From Liolophura sinensis (taxonomy: Eukaryota; Mollusca; Polyplacophora; Chitonida; Chitonidae): DNA of 64,000 nt. The stretch is taken from the NCBI RefSeq assembly GCF_032854445.1, contig NC_088295.1:48163385-48227384 (forward strand), written 5' to 3'. The translations under genes were made by a program, and so were the position numbers. How positions within the stretch are numbered: position 1 is the first letter of the stretch; each line of letters begins with the position of its first letter. Positions 11,423-21,558 of the stretch are shown here, piece after piece. Under the pieces are notes generated by a model. It searched no databases and was not told the DNA's origin. It saw nothing but the letters and a program-made list of their open reading frames with translations.

Positions 11423-12310
11423 ATGGAACAAATTATACAAGACAAATACAAAGGTGTTTTCTACATATAATAGACCTTCTGGTGCATACTGTATAATGTG
11501 TCAAACTAAGGAATGGAGCCCATAATTCTGGTATTTTACGTAAGGTTAACGCTACATACTATCTAGCATTGGGCACATTATCTGACTACTTAACAACTTT
11601 GTATTTAATTTCTCAAGTTATCAGCATTACTTGTAAGGATAACCTACTTGCCCATCCCGTAAGTAAGATACTGAGTTTGTGCATTAAGTAGTAAGTGTAC
11701 CGTTATAAAAGGTTGAGTGACACGACAGATGCTGATTCCGTTTATAATTCCGAGATAAAGTCAGCCGGGGTGAATTCAACGGCGAATTTAAGGGTTTCCG
11801 AGAACTGCCTCTGTAGGGAACCCCGTAGATCTGTAGCCAGGCCGGAGTTTGTATATACATCCGGTTATTAAACTTGCGCTTTGAGTTACACGAGCACATT
11901 CATTCCCTTTACTGCTTGTGGGATACAATACATACTACAACATGTAGCTTGTGTTTTTTTCAAGTTGTCAAATAACAAGTCCCAAAGGTTTGTTAAGAAA
12001 ATACACCCTAACGACTAATATGCCGCTAAATTTATCGTACTGTTACGTTTGACAAAGTGATGCGTAGATTGTGTTACTCCAACATAATATTATGTTATCT
12101 ATAGCAAAATACCACGTTACATCAACCAAGGTAGTTTGTTGGAATAACAGAAGAAATCATATGTCATGCATAACACAATTATTTGTGGCAATTTATTCGT
12201 CAACCACTCGCAAAACCTATAGCATTCTGACCATTTACACATCAGTTGACCATTGTCATCGCGGTGTAGAATGCACAAAGATGTACCAAATCTGCCACAT
12301 ACAGATTTTC

Positions 12311-12778
12311 AACCGCCTCGGTGGCCTAATGATTAGAACGTCCACCTCGCAGTCAGGGGACATGGGATAAAACCCGTGCCAGGTCATATTAAAGACTTTA
12401 AATATGGTACTTGCTGCAGCCTCTGCCTCCCCGCTCAGCACTGGCAGGGCAGGGCAAAGAAACATGACTTGTTGACCCGGCGTCAGCGTAATGTGAATGG
12501 TTGGGGTGTCATGTCTGGTGTGTTTGGCAGAATACCCATTGATTTTCCTTACTACTTTTTCTGGTAAATTTGTCATCTTCAACCTCAAACATATGTATAA
12601 CCTAACTTCATGTGGCACAATGCCATACCAACACATGCAACTTGCACTTTTCTCTACAACATGTGTAACATTCAGCGCCGGCAGCCCTTTGGCGACAACA
12701 AGGATACAGTATATGTGCACACACTTAATCACTCTTCGTCGTCAGATGACTGAAAAATTGTTAAGTACGACGTAAAAC
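12311..12778 (+). repeat. SINE family C with tRNA-like head
   Basis: The head 'tggcctaatgattagaacg' fits an A box and 'gggataaaacccgtg' sits where a degenerate B box should be. The body includes 'ctccccgctcagcactggc'. The end 'ttgttaagtacgacgtaaaa' again shares the family A tail. Frames on both strands across it (12256-12775) are shadows. Confidence 0.65.
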
Positions 12779-13025
12779 CCCAAGGATATATACATACATT
12801 CTTATATATATACAACTTTCCCTCATATCATAGTTAATGGCATCCTTATTTCCCAGTTTCGGACCGGTCATGCACGTCAATACTCAATGATGTTCAAACT
12901 ACATGTATACAGCTCTTTCTGTTGATCTTGAAGATTTCTTAACACACTCTCTTCACCATAAGGCTTCTTGAATTCTACATTTATGCTGACTCATTCTTTT
13001 CCAGGTTCAGTTTCCCTTAGTCACG

Positions 13026-13101
13026 ATGTCTGTGGTGAGATTTCAGTCAGGTGGATGTCTTCTCTTTTACACTCTTGTCATTCTCACTCTCGCTTACATG
13101 G
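13026..13101 (+). CDS. secreted phospholipase A2, copy 2, exon 1 (signal peptide); gene description
   Basis: Intact gene of four coding exons (13026-13101, 15060-15228, 16652-16764, 17275-17402) giving 161 residues. Role known for the family: secreted calcium-dependent hydrolysis of the sn-2 acyl chain of phospholipids. Exon 1 encodes a signal peptide (CLLFYTLVILTLAYM, residues 11-25). Then come a short propeptide ending in the basic site RHRR (37-40), a mature start like NIVQMC (41-46), the calcium loop YGCFCGYGG (63-71), the active site CCKAHDDC (83-90, His87 and Asp88 equivalent to His48/Asp49) and CDLKFAEC (131-138, Asp132 equivalent to Asp99). It keeps many paired cysteines. The loop has one extra residue (GAGIRPVD) compared with copy 1. 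The ATG is the first in frame after the UTR acceptor at 13004. All phases agree (1, 2, 1). Confidence 0.95.
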
Positions 13102-13249
13102 GTAAGTGTGCTACATCACTTAGAAGTTCGAATCCAAGAGTTGCAAGATTTTTTCTGTCTTGTTGGTTTCCCCAATTTTCAGTCGCACTGGATAGCAGGA
13201 CTAACGGTTACGACCTATAAATTAAATGAAAATTAAAACAATATTTAGA

Positions 13250-13508
13250 GGGGCCTCCGTGGCTCAGTTGGTTAGCGCGTTAGTGCTTCGTAATGACCCA
13301 AAGGCCTCTCACCAATGCGGTCGCTGTGAGTTCAAGTCCAGCTCATGCTGGCTTCCTCTCCGGCCGAACGTGGGAAGGTCTGCCAGCAACCTCGTGGGTT
13401 TCCCCCGGGCTCTGCCCGGTTTCCTCCCTCCATAATGCTGGCTGCCGTCGTACAAGTGAAATATTATTGAGTACGGCGTAAAACATCAATCAAATAAATA
13501 AATAAATA
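13250..13508 (+). repeat. SINE family A, full length
   Basis: One of the best preserved copies: 'ggggcctccgtggctcag' head, 'gagttcaagtccagctcatg', 'tataatgctggc'-type body, 'gagtacggcgtaaaacatc' and an (AAAT)n end. It sits in intron 1 of PLA2 copy 2, in sense orientation. Confidence 0.93.
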
Positions 13509-13837
13509 TTTAGAAGGAAATTCTAAGTCGGCTTTGAAAGACCTGGGACCAGTTGCACGAAGCTAGGTTAAGACAACGTATGTTGTAAAGGTATGAAGTG
13601 CACTTAGCTCTAAGGGATACTTAGGTCTTCATGAATATGACCCAGCCCTAGTCTAGTGATGACCTCTTGGAAGAGCCTTCTTGTCTTGTTACATGTACCA
13701 ACACTGTTAAATAAAGCTATGGTTCTTAAGAAACTTGTCTTAGACCAACGCTAGCCCTTCAATTTCAGCGTAAGTCTCCCGGTAGCCTATTGGCTCGCGC
13801 TCAGTGACGTCACAGGGCTCTAATGCAGCTGGCGTTT

Positions 13838-14350
13838 GCTTTTTCAAAGCTTTACTACATGCATTTACATGAACAGTTGGAATAAAATCCTAACTGAGGT
13901 AAATTGACACTTGGCCAGATTTCACCACAGTACAACGTGTGACCATATGTCAACTAACACACTGTAATCCCTACCGTGCGTACATGGATTTACTCCATAT
14001 GCTGTACTCTTATACTGTATTCCTGCACAAAACAGGATTCTGCTGCTGGACTGAGCATCCCCGAGGCCTGGTCACTTGCCAGCACTTCAATGTTACTGTA
14101 TGTTAAATGTGATGACAACACAACATTTTGAGTAATTCTAGACCAGAGAGTCTAATGAACTGCAATTAATTTTTTTAGCATTTTTGACTTAGTTCTGTGT
14201 AAGGTAACTATGTATGCATTATATGAACAGTTAGAATAAAACCCTAAGTGATGTAAATATGTTAAAAATAATGTTATACGTGTGACCATTTGCCAAGTAC
14301 TACACTGTCGTCGTTGCTTTGGTTTTACTCCCTATGTTGTAGTCTGTTAT
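13838..14350 (+). repeat. dispersed repeat R1, copy 1
   Basis: It aligns over about 500 bp with 40470-40945 in the same orientation. Shared blocks include 'ttgagtaattctagaccag' (here) versus 'ttgagtaattccagaccag', 'gttagaataaaaccc', and the 'ccatttgcc' region near the end. I see no terminal repeats or coding capacity. It is an unclassified repeat in intron 1 of PLA2 copy 2. Confidence 0.7.
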
Positions 14351-14424
14351 ATGGAACAGGCGGTTAGTTCCTGACCAGTGAAGCAGCAGACGGTAGTATA
14401 TAGGGCAGTTGTATTACATCGGGC

Positions 14425-14525
14425 ACTCGTGTTTCCTCCACCCATAAACCTGAGGGGCAAAATATAAGTAAAAAAAAAATCTACACGGCGCTGAAAGCCA
14501 TGCAATTATTAAATAAAAATAAATA
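14425..14525 (+). repeat. SINE 3' end, other subfamily
   Basis: 'gggcactcgtgtttcctcca', 'cccataaacctgaggggc' and a decayed 'acacggcgctgaaa' tail followed by AAATAAA. Similar ends occur at 16541-16620 and 44805-44930. Confidence 0.5.
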
Positions 14526-14604
14526 CATGTACAAGCATAAATAAAAACTTGTCTTATAAACGATATAAACAATGAAATTATAATGTCTTTGTCGGTATAT
14601 CGAA

Positions 14605-14969
14605 TTTAGTTGCGGAATGTAACTGTTTGTATCGGTCAACACGAAGTGTTGGGAGAGTTACGGGTAATAACTGCTCCTAATGTGTCGGGTTGACGGTAAG
14701 CCATCCATTGGGTGTAGTGTCTAAAATGTATTTATTTTGTGAATTTGTGCGGTTGTCATGGATCGTTTTTGGTTCAGCGAGACTCGGAAGAGGTTAGTTG
14801 ATTATGGGGACCACCCGCTTGACGTCGATTTACGCTAAGGAAGAGTTAATGCGCTTTTGAAGATGCGGTAAATGTGACTTACCGTCGACTCGAAAGATTA
14901 GAAGCAGTTATTCCCCGTAACTCTCCCCAAACTTCGTGTTGGTCGATAAGGAGAGTTACATTCCGCAAG
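14605..14969. mobile_element. MITE-like element with about 100-bp inverted ends
   Basis: The left end (ttgcggaatgtaactg, cggtcaacacgaagtgttgg, gagagttacgggtaataactgc) is repeated in reverse complement at the right end (gcagttattccccgtaactc, tcgtgttggtcgat, agttacattccgc). The direct word TATATCGAA flanks both sides (14596-14604 and 14970-14978) and could be a 9-bp target duplication, although a few bases separate it from the ends. There is no transposase inside, so this is a non-autonomous DNA transposon. It lies in intron 1 of PLA2 copy 2. Confidence 0.8.
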
Positions 14970-15059
14970 TATATCGAACTCATTTTAAAATTTTCCTGCA
15001 GATTTACCACATTTCATGCTGATAAAGTGTAAACACATTTCTAAATGTCCTGATTGCAG

Positions 15060-15228
15060 TGGGTCAAAGTTTGGCCTTGAGCAGTCATCTACGTCATCGC
15101 CGTAACATCGTCCAGATGTGCGACATGATGCAGCGGTACACGAACCGGGGCTGTGCCGAGTATGACAGATACGGCTGTTTCTGTGGGTACGGCGGGGCGG
15201 GAATCAGACCCGTAGACGGCGTGGACCG
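15060..15228 (+). CDS. PLA2 copy 2, exon 2 (propeptide and calcium loop)
   Basis: Acceptor GATTGCAG ends at 15059. The exon encodes residues 26 to the split Arg82: VGQSLALSSHLRHRR, then NIVQMCDMMQRYTNRGC, AEYDRYGCFCGYGGAG and PVDGVD. Donor CG|GTAAGC at 15228/15229. An RxxR site just before the mature-like start suggests propeptide removal by a furin-type protease (inference). Confidence 0.95.
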
Positions 15229-15799
15229 GTAAGCAGATGTGTATAGTTAACTTGTTACGTAATATGCTATTTAAAGGCAAACAGACGCGGAAATGACGTA
15301 TGTGTCTATGGTGGATGATAGCAGCCATCAAGAGCGTGTTGATCTAGACCGCGGTTTTAACATCCCTCTTTTTGGCCGCAAAGGTCGCGGTGTAAAATGG
15401 ATGCACCATAATATGTCAGGTGGAAGACCAGTATATACTGATCAAAAGAAATCGATATTTTTAAGGGTTTTTTCTCCAAATGAGTAAAATACTTGTAAAA
15501 CATCTCATCCTACGATGATGTGTTTGGCCCCATCATCAGTGACGTCAGATCCATATATTTATATGAAATGGTTCGTTTATTCGGCAAGTGCATTCATAAC
15601 TCTATATGAAATCTAAACGTCAGTGTGTGTTATAGGTTGCCAAAACCTCACGTGACGTCACTGATTACAGTATGGTCAGAAAAAATGCCATTGCTCGGTT
15701 GAAAAAATATACAAAAAAAATATAAATCAAACTTTTTTCCTGGACGGGGTTTACTAGTCTGTCATCTGACATGTACTTCATGTTAGAGGGGTTTTATCG

Positions 15800-15843
15800 T
15801 TTTTTTTTTTTTTTTTTTTGTTGTTGTTTTTTTTTTTTTTTAA
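15800..15843. repeat. poly(T) tract
   Basis: T runs interrupted by a few G, in intron 2 of PLA2 copy 2. Confidence 0.85.
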
Positions 15844-16258
15844 TTTTTGCGTTTAATCAATCAGTGCAGATAATGTTCAGAGTATGACGCACATAAGGCT
15901 AGCTCGCTATGAGACCTTTGAGGAAAGCTTCGCGAACATCTCTCTGAAATTGATTATAAATGCCATCAACATTTAAGATATACTCGCGTCGTTTTCAGTT
16001 AACCAGAGTGGTCCCTTTGAAACGGGAACAAATTCTGTTAAAAACACTTAAGAGTAATGGATTTGCCAAAATAACCAAATTTAATGGCGACAAAGTTTGC
16101 ATTATATGAATTTACCCATGAGAAGTTTATAAAAGTGTGACTGTGGTTTGTTTAACGTCCTTAATGAAGATTGTTACAGCGCAGTTGGCCTATAACACCA
16201 TAAGGTCAATTGCCCCATGTGAAGCTCTGTTCGGTTGCCTCGCTGGCTCAAATGGTTG

Positions 16259-16518
16259 ACTTATTTATTTATATATTTATTTATTTATATATTTGTTTGT
16301 CTGGTGTTTCATGCCGAACTCAAGAATATTTCACCTTTACGACGGCGGCCTGCATTATGGTGGGAGGAAATCGGGCTAAGCCCGGAGGGAACCCACGACG
16401 ATCCGCAGTTTGCTGACAGATCTTCCCATGTACGGCCGGAGAGAAAGTCAGCATGAGCCGGACTTGAACTCACATTGCGCCGCGCAGGCGTGCTAACCCC
16501 CTCTGTCACGGAGACCCC
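16259..16518 (-). repeat. SINE family A nested in another SINE
   Basis: Full-length antisense copy with a TTTATTTATA-type tail at the left. It is flanked on both sides by AAATGGTTG (16250-16258 and 16519-16527), a 9-bp target-site duplication. The outside sequence (16231-16250 'gttgcctcgctggctcaaat' and 16528-16620 with a SINE-type end) belongs to an older sense SINE that this copy split. Confidence 0.88.
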
Positions 16519-16651
16519 AAATGGTTGCAGCGCTAAGTTTACTAAGTGCGCTCCTGTTTTCCTCCACCCGTAAACCCTGAACACCTTCGTATAAGTGCAA
16601 AAGTCTTCAGGACAGTTTTAAATATCAGTCATTTAATCATTTGCTTTCCAG

Positions 16652-16764
16652 ATGCTGTAAGGCTCATGATGACTGCTATGGGCGGGTTTCCTGTTATGTC
16701 TTCAGCGCACATTTTGTTACCTACGATTATGATTGTACGACCAACAATACATGTCAATGCTTAG
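16652..16764 (+). CDS. PLA2 copy 2, exon 3 (catalytic His/Asp)
   Basis: Acceptor TTTCCAG ends at 16651. The exon reads (R)CCKAHDDCYGRVSC, YVFSAHFVTYDYDC and TTNNTCQCL, and ends G|GTAAGT at 16764/16765. The PLA2 histidine signature CCxxHxxC is complete, unlike copy 1. Confidence 0.96.
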
Positions 16765-16805
16765 GTAAGTCAGCGCCTATAGTACCAGTGACACTAATAA
16801 AACAA

Positions 16806-16973
16806 GATTCTGAGATTAGACCAGAGCTTAGCGGTTAATGGCTCTCGTCGTTCAAACAATGGTTCACAAGAGGTGAGAGTTCAAAACCGGATTCTGAGAT
16901 TAGACCAGAGCTTAGCGGTTAATGGCTCTCGTCGTTCAAACAATGGTTCACAAGAGGTGAGAGTTCAAAACCG
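16806..16973. repeat. 84-bp tandem duplication
   Basis: Two nearly identical 84-bp units start at 16806 and 16890 (gattctgagattagaccag and following, to ttcaaaaccgg). The duplication includes the head of a family B SINE and lies in intron 3 of PLA2 copy 2. The near identity means it is recent or an assembly duplication. Confidence 0.9.
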
Positions 16974-17160
16974 GCCTTTGACAGGGAATTTGTAGATTCT
17001 CAAAGCTCTCACTGCATGGGAGGCTTTGGTGACAATAAGCGGTCGACGACGCCCGTATGACCGTTTGCTCAATCTAAAGAACACCAGTGGTCTTCCACCA
17101 AGATGGCGAGCATATCTACACCTACGTCACTTGTGGGAGAGTTTGTCAGTAACTTGTCAT
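16914..17160 (+). repeat. SINE family B, second copy
   Basis: It shares 'gacagggaatttgt', 'ctttggtgacaataagcgg' and 'gtcgacgacgccc' with the copy at 5746-6090. The tRNA-like head is decayed and duplicated (see the 84-bp repeat). Confidence 0.7.
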
Positions 17161-17274
17161 AAAAAAAGATAAAACTATATAAACAGGCAGTAAAAACAAT
17201 TTTAGAACATCTTAGCTTCAACTTATATGATAAGCCGTAAATAATGATTTCCGGATGTATTATTTTTCTTGCAG

Positions 17275-17402
17275 ACAGGAACGCATGTTCTCGATCCACG
17301 TGTATGTGTGACCTGAAATTTGCGGAATGCCTTCAGACAATGGAATACAAACAACCCTACAGGAATTATGATAGGAGGTTGTGCAATGTCTGGGATGACT
17401 GA
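17275..17402 (+). CDS. PLA2 copy 2, exon 4 and stop
   Basis: Acceptor TTTTTCTTGCAG ends at 17274. The exon reads DRNACSRSTCMCDLKFAECL, then YKQPYRNYDRRLC and a short tail NVWDD before TGA (17400-17402). The region just after the stop (17430-17475) resembles the 3' flank of copy 1. Confidence 0.95.
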
Positions 17403-17497
17403 TGTCAACAAGAGGTCAATATCGTGAAATGGGCGTCAGTCAGTCAAGGAACTGTTCCGTGGAGGTTCTTTGCCTACATCTGTAAGCTGGTGACGTG

Positions 17498-18640
17498 AGC
17501 CTGTTGTGTGCAGATCAGACCCATGCGTGCTTGTTTTGTATATGGCACCCATACGAACATGATGTGTAGATGACACCGACACGAACCTGTTGTGTAGATG
17601 ACATCCAGACGAGCCTGTTGTGTAGATGACACGGACACGAACCTGTTGTGTAGATGACACCCATACGAGCCTGTTGGGTAGATGACACCAACACGAAACA
17701 GTTCTGTAGATGACACTCATACGAACCAGATGTCTAGATCACACCCATACTAACCTGTTGTGTACATGAAACCCATAGGAAACTGTTGTGTAGGCGACAA
17801 CCATACGAACATATTGTGTGGGTGAAACCCATACGAAGCTGTTCTTAAGATGACACACATACGAACATGTTGTGTAGGTGACACCCATACGAACCTGTTG
17901 TGTAGATGACACCAATACGAACCTGTTGTGTAGATAACACTCATACTATCCCGCTGTGTAAATGATATCCATACAAACCTGTTGTGTAGATGACACCTAT
18001 ACGAACCTGTTGTGTTGAATACACACACACACGAACCTGTTGTGTAGATGACACCCGTACGAACCAGATGTTTAGATGACAACCATACGAACCTGTTGTA
18101 TAGATGACACACATGCGAGCCTGTTGTGTAGATGACACCCATACGAACCTGTTGTATAGATGACACCCATACGAGACTGTTGTGTAGATGACACTCATAT
18201 TATCCTATTGAGCAGATGACACTCATATTATCCTATTGAGCAGATGATATCCATACAAACCTTTTGTGTAGATGACACACAAACGAACCTGTTGTGTAGA
18301 TGGCACTCATACTGTCCTGTTGTGCAGATGATATCCATACAAACCTGTTGTATAGATGACAACCATACGAGCTTGTTGTGTAGATGACACTCATATTATC
18401 CTACTGAGCAGATGACACTCATATTATCCTATTGAGCAGATGATATCCATACAAACCTTTTGTGTAGATGACACACAAACGAACCTGTTGTGTAGATGGC
18501 ACTCATACTGTCCTGTTGTGCAGATGATATCCATACAAACCTGTTGTGTAGATGACAACCATACGAACCTGTTGTGTAGATGACACACAACAAAACCTGT
18601 TGTGTAGATAACCTGTTGTGTAGATCACATTCGTTCCAAC
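17498..18640. repeat. 28-bp minisatellite with 196-bp higher-order unit
   Basis: About 40 units of a 28-bp sequence (typical core 'cctgttgtgtagatgacacc', then 'catacgaa') run head to tail without spacers. Between 18178 and about 18570 a set of seven variant units (7 x 28 = 196 bp) is repeated almost exactly, with starts near 18178 and 18374. It begins about 95 bp after the PLA2 copy 2 stop, so it may lie in the 3' UTR. Long frames on the - strand here arise because stop codons are absent from the unit, not because of a gene. Confidence 0.93.
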
Positions 18641-18649
18641 ATGCTGTTA

Positions 18650-19620
18650 GAATTAGCTAATGTCATATAGAAGGCATTTTAAAATTTTTAAAACCCAAAA
18701 ATGGTTTCAGCCAATTTTGACAGTAGACAGTTTGCAATACTCCAAATCCCAGATTACCGTAATTATGTATTGAGTATGCGTGTTTATATTGCATCTACAG
18801 TGTATACATACATATACATTCTACATATCTCTAAGGCACAGTGTTTTGTAAACTCCTCGATCTTTCGTATAAAGTCTTTAATTTCCGGGTACAAACACTA
18901 TCTGGCACATTGTGTACAAAGATGTAATATAGAAACATGGACATCACAAACTTTTGTATACAATATGCGACGGATTTAGCTGCACGCGCAAGGTAGAACA
19001 CCTATGGATGTTGTTATAGGCCTACAAGCTTTCATACAAGCCGGTAGATGAAATAAACAGCGCATATTGTCAACGACATTACATATGGACCGATCAGTCT
19101 CACCTTGTTCTGAGATGCAGATTATTTTTTACTGTCTGTTGTGTTCTATTGTGTGTGGGTGTGCTCAAGCATGTTCACGCATGGTAAGCTTAAAGTGAAG
19201 CGGAATGGTGCACATGGGACCGAGGTATCTTAAGGACACGTTATCCGTTTTCATTGGATCCTATGGATACACGTACATACATACATGTATATGATATGAT
19301 TGAATACATTAAGCCACATGTGTTTATATCCTTAACGCTAGTTAAAAATATAATATTTATTTGATGTAATGCTTTTTTATGTATTAAAGTTATTTATCGA
19401 TGTTTATTAAATACCAGTAAGATAGGTTGCAAGTATTAATTTAGAGCTGGCCGTTGCAAATACCGTGGTCAGTGGACAGCTCTAGTCACTTTCCAAATTG
19501 GTAAATTTTATTACCTTAAAACGGGCTACTTTAATGCTTTGAGTGTAGGTAATGGTTGTCAAACTAATGTTGCATCTAATAAAACATTAAAAACAAGGAT
19601 TCTCCATCACATATGTACTG
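18650..19620. other. stretch without recognised features
   Basis: AT-rich sequence between the minisatellite and two SINEs. I see no coding exon, RNA gene or terminal repeats. A hexamer AATAAA near 19050 is the first after PLA2 copy 2, too far to call with confidence as its poly(A) signal. Confidence 0.5.
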
Positions 19621-19626
19621 TTTGCA

Positions 19627-19883
19627 TTTATTTATGTGAGTGGTGTGCTTTACGCCGTACTCAAGAATATTTCACTTTTACGACGGCGGTCATGCAGCGT
19701 TATGACGGGCAGAGCCCGGGGGAAACCCACGACAATTCGTAGGTTGCTGGAAAACCTCCCAACGCATCACCAGAGAGGAAACTAACCTGACCTGAACTTG
19801 AACTCACAGCGATCACATTGGTCAGATGCTCCTGGGTGATTGTGCTTCGCTAGAACGCCATTAATCACCCGGTCATGGAAGCC
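19627..19883 (-). repeat. SINE family A
   Basis: Antisense copy with tail 'tttacgccgtactcaagaat' at the left and head 'cggtcatggaagcc' at the right. Directly followed by a second antisense copy. Confidence 0.88.
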
Positions 19884-19894
19884 ACCCTATTGTA

Positions 19895-19903
19895 TTCATT
19901 CAT

Positions 19904-19934
<31 letters not shown>

Positions 19935-20152
19935 TTTGGTGTTTTGCTCCGTACTTAAAAATATTTCACTTATACGACGGAGGCCAGCATTATGGTAGGA
20001 AGCCCACGACCATCCGCAGGTTGCTGGTCAGACCTTCCAACTTACGCTCCGAGAGGGAGCCAGAGCGAGCTGGACGAACTCACGGCGACCGCATCGGTGA
20101 GAGGCTCCTAGGTCATTCCGCCTCGATGGCACGCTACTCACCTCGGACATGG
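19895..20152 (-). repeat. SINE family A with long (ATTT)n end
   Basis: Left end is (ATTT)n of about 45 bp, then 'ggtgttttgctccgtactta'. Right end is a head region 'cacctcggacatgg'. Body slightly shortened (agcattatggtaggaagccc). Confidence 0.87.
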
Positions 20153-20247
20153 TATTTAACAACATAGATGGCGCTGGTTTCTCAGTGTAACCGTCTATCT
20201 TGTAGACAGCTTTTATACAGACCAGCATATCATGTGTAACATCATAG

Positions 20248-20316
20248 ACGGCGCCTCTTGTAGTATGAGATCTTTACATATTAACGGCGCCTCTTGTAGT
20301 ATGAGATCTTTACATA
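20248..20316. repeat. 36-bp tandem duplication
   Basis: Two units of 'acggcgcctcttgtagtatg' and following start at 20248 and 20284, just upstream of the gag-like remnant. It may belong to the 5' region of the DIRS-like element. Confidence 0.85.
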
Positions 20317-20413
20317 AGACGTAATCGTGTTAAACGTTGTTTTGGAAATGGATCTTGCAATTATCGACTTGGAACGCCCTTTACGGACTACCCATGGTAT
20401 ATGAATATCGGAC

Positions 20414-20719
20414 ATGACGCTTACATATGCCAAGCGTGTTGATCTGCGACTTTCTAACATACAGAATACTTTGCTGAAAGCGGGAGTGGCTGTTGCACAG
20501 CTCACTGATACTTTGATGATTTGCAATGAAGACGCAACTCGAGTGAACTTCAACAAGGTAGTTTCCATGGCTACGAATGTACTGGCGCTGTTGGGTCACG
20601 CCTCATACGATATTTCATTGAAGACAAGGGGTGCAAAAAGGCCTTGCCTTGGTAAAGAGTACGTCGGTATTTGTACCCAAGACGTCCCTATAACTATGGG
20701 CGAATCTAGTGGAGAATAA
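20414..20719 (+). pseudogene. gag-like ORF1 remnant of a DIRS-like retrotransposon
   Basis: The frame holds VDLRLSNIQNTLLKAGVAVA, then VLALLGHASYDISLKTR and RPCLGKEYVGICTQDVPIT. This order (NIQN..L.KAG, then ALLGHAS, then a Lys-Pro and a 'LC.Q.VP.T' block) is what I know from the first ORF of DIRS-type retrotransposons in marine invertebrates and fish. The C-terminal region is lost after the last block. Weak RNA/structural gag-like role; no enzymatic motif. Taken with the RT remnant 0.8 kb downstream, it is element decay, not a host gene. Confidence 0.65.
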
Positions 20720-21558
20720 TAGTGGGTTCAACTATCACAGCACAACAGGCGAGGGTCCAGAGGCCGCCTAGGCCCCGAAAGTCCTACAATCTTAGATGGC
20801 CAAGGATGTGTTCTCAGCCGCTTGGGGGAAGTTAATTTGTGTTGTGCACGGTAAAAGTGTTGCCATCTAAGAGATTCCCTTTGTACATATTAGGTGTTAT
20901 AGAGCACTGTGGAGAAATCGTGGTGGACATCAGTCCCTCTGCCAACGTATTCTTAGGTTGAAACCTGCGATCTTTCTCTACCACCCTTCAGCTCATTCGC
21001 TTTTGATTTGTTTTCTACATATATGTATATAGACATTTATGTAAAGATGGTATATAGAGCATGTACTACTGTATTTTCATGCAATCGTACCGTGAGCTCT
21101 ATACACTCGTAACCCTGTTCGCCTTTATATAACTGCCAATATATTGTATAGAAAATATCAAATAAACAGACGGGATGCGAAACATTTCAGTTGAACGACG
21201 GCGGTTATTTGCATAGATTGCGGGCACCAGATTCCTGAGGAAAATCCCGGACTGGTAGCTGAGTTATTGTTCGGTGACTAATTTGCCGCAAACCGTTAAA
21301 GAGACGAAAGAAACTGACCGAACTGGCTACAATGCTTGTGCCCAGGGTAAAGGCAAACATTGCTGTGATGCCCGTTGGAAACAGAAGTCGGATTACAGGG
21401 TCCAGTCTGACTCAATCTACCAGGGGTAGACAGAAAGCCTTTTTTGTAGGGCCGCGACACCACAACAACAAACGCAAACAGATACTAGAGAAGAAATAGT
21501 GTCCACTGTTGCTTCACGATAAACAAGGGTATGTGTACATGATTTATCATCCCTAAGA

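Noticed and set aside
17436-18198. Overlapping - strand frames of 80-138 codons with repeated Tyr-Thr-Thr-Gly-Ser words
   Set aside because: They lie wholly in the 28-bp minisatellite. The unit simply lacks stop codons on that strand, and the reading cycles through all frames every 84 bp.
17498-18640. CRISPR-like array
   Set aside because: Units are contiguous with no unique spacers, and the context is animal DNA. It is a minisatellite.
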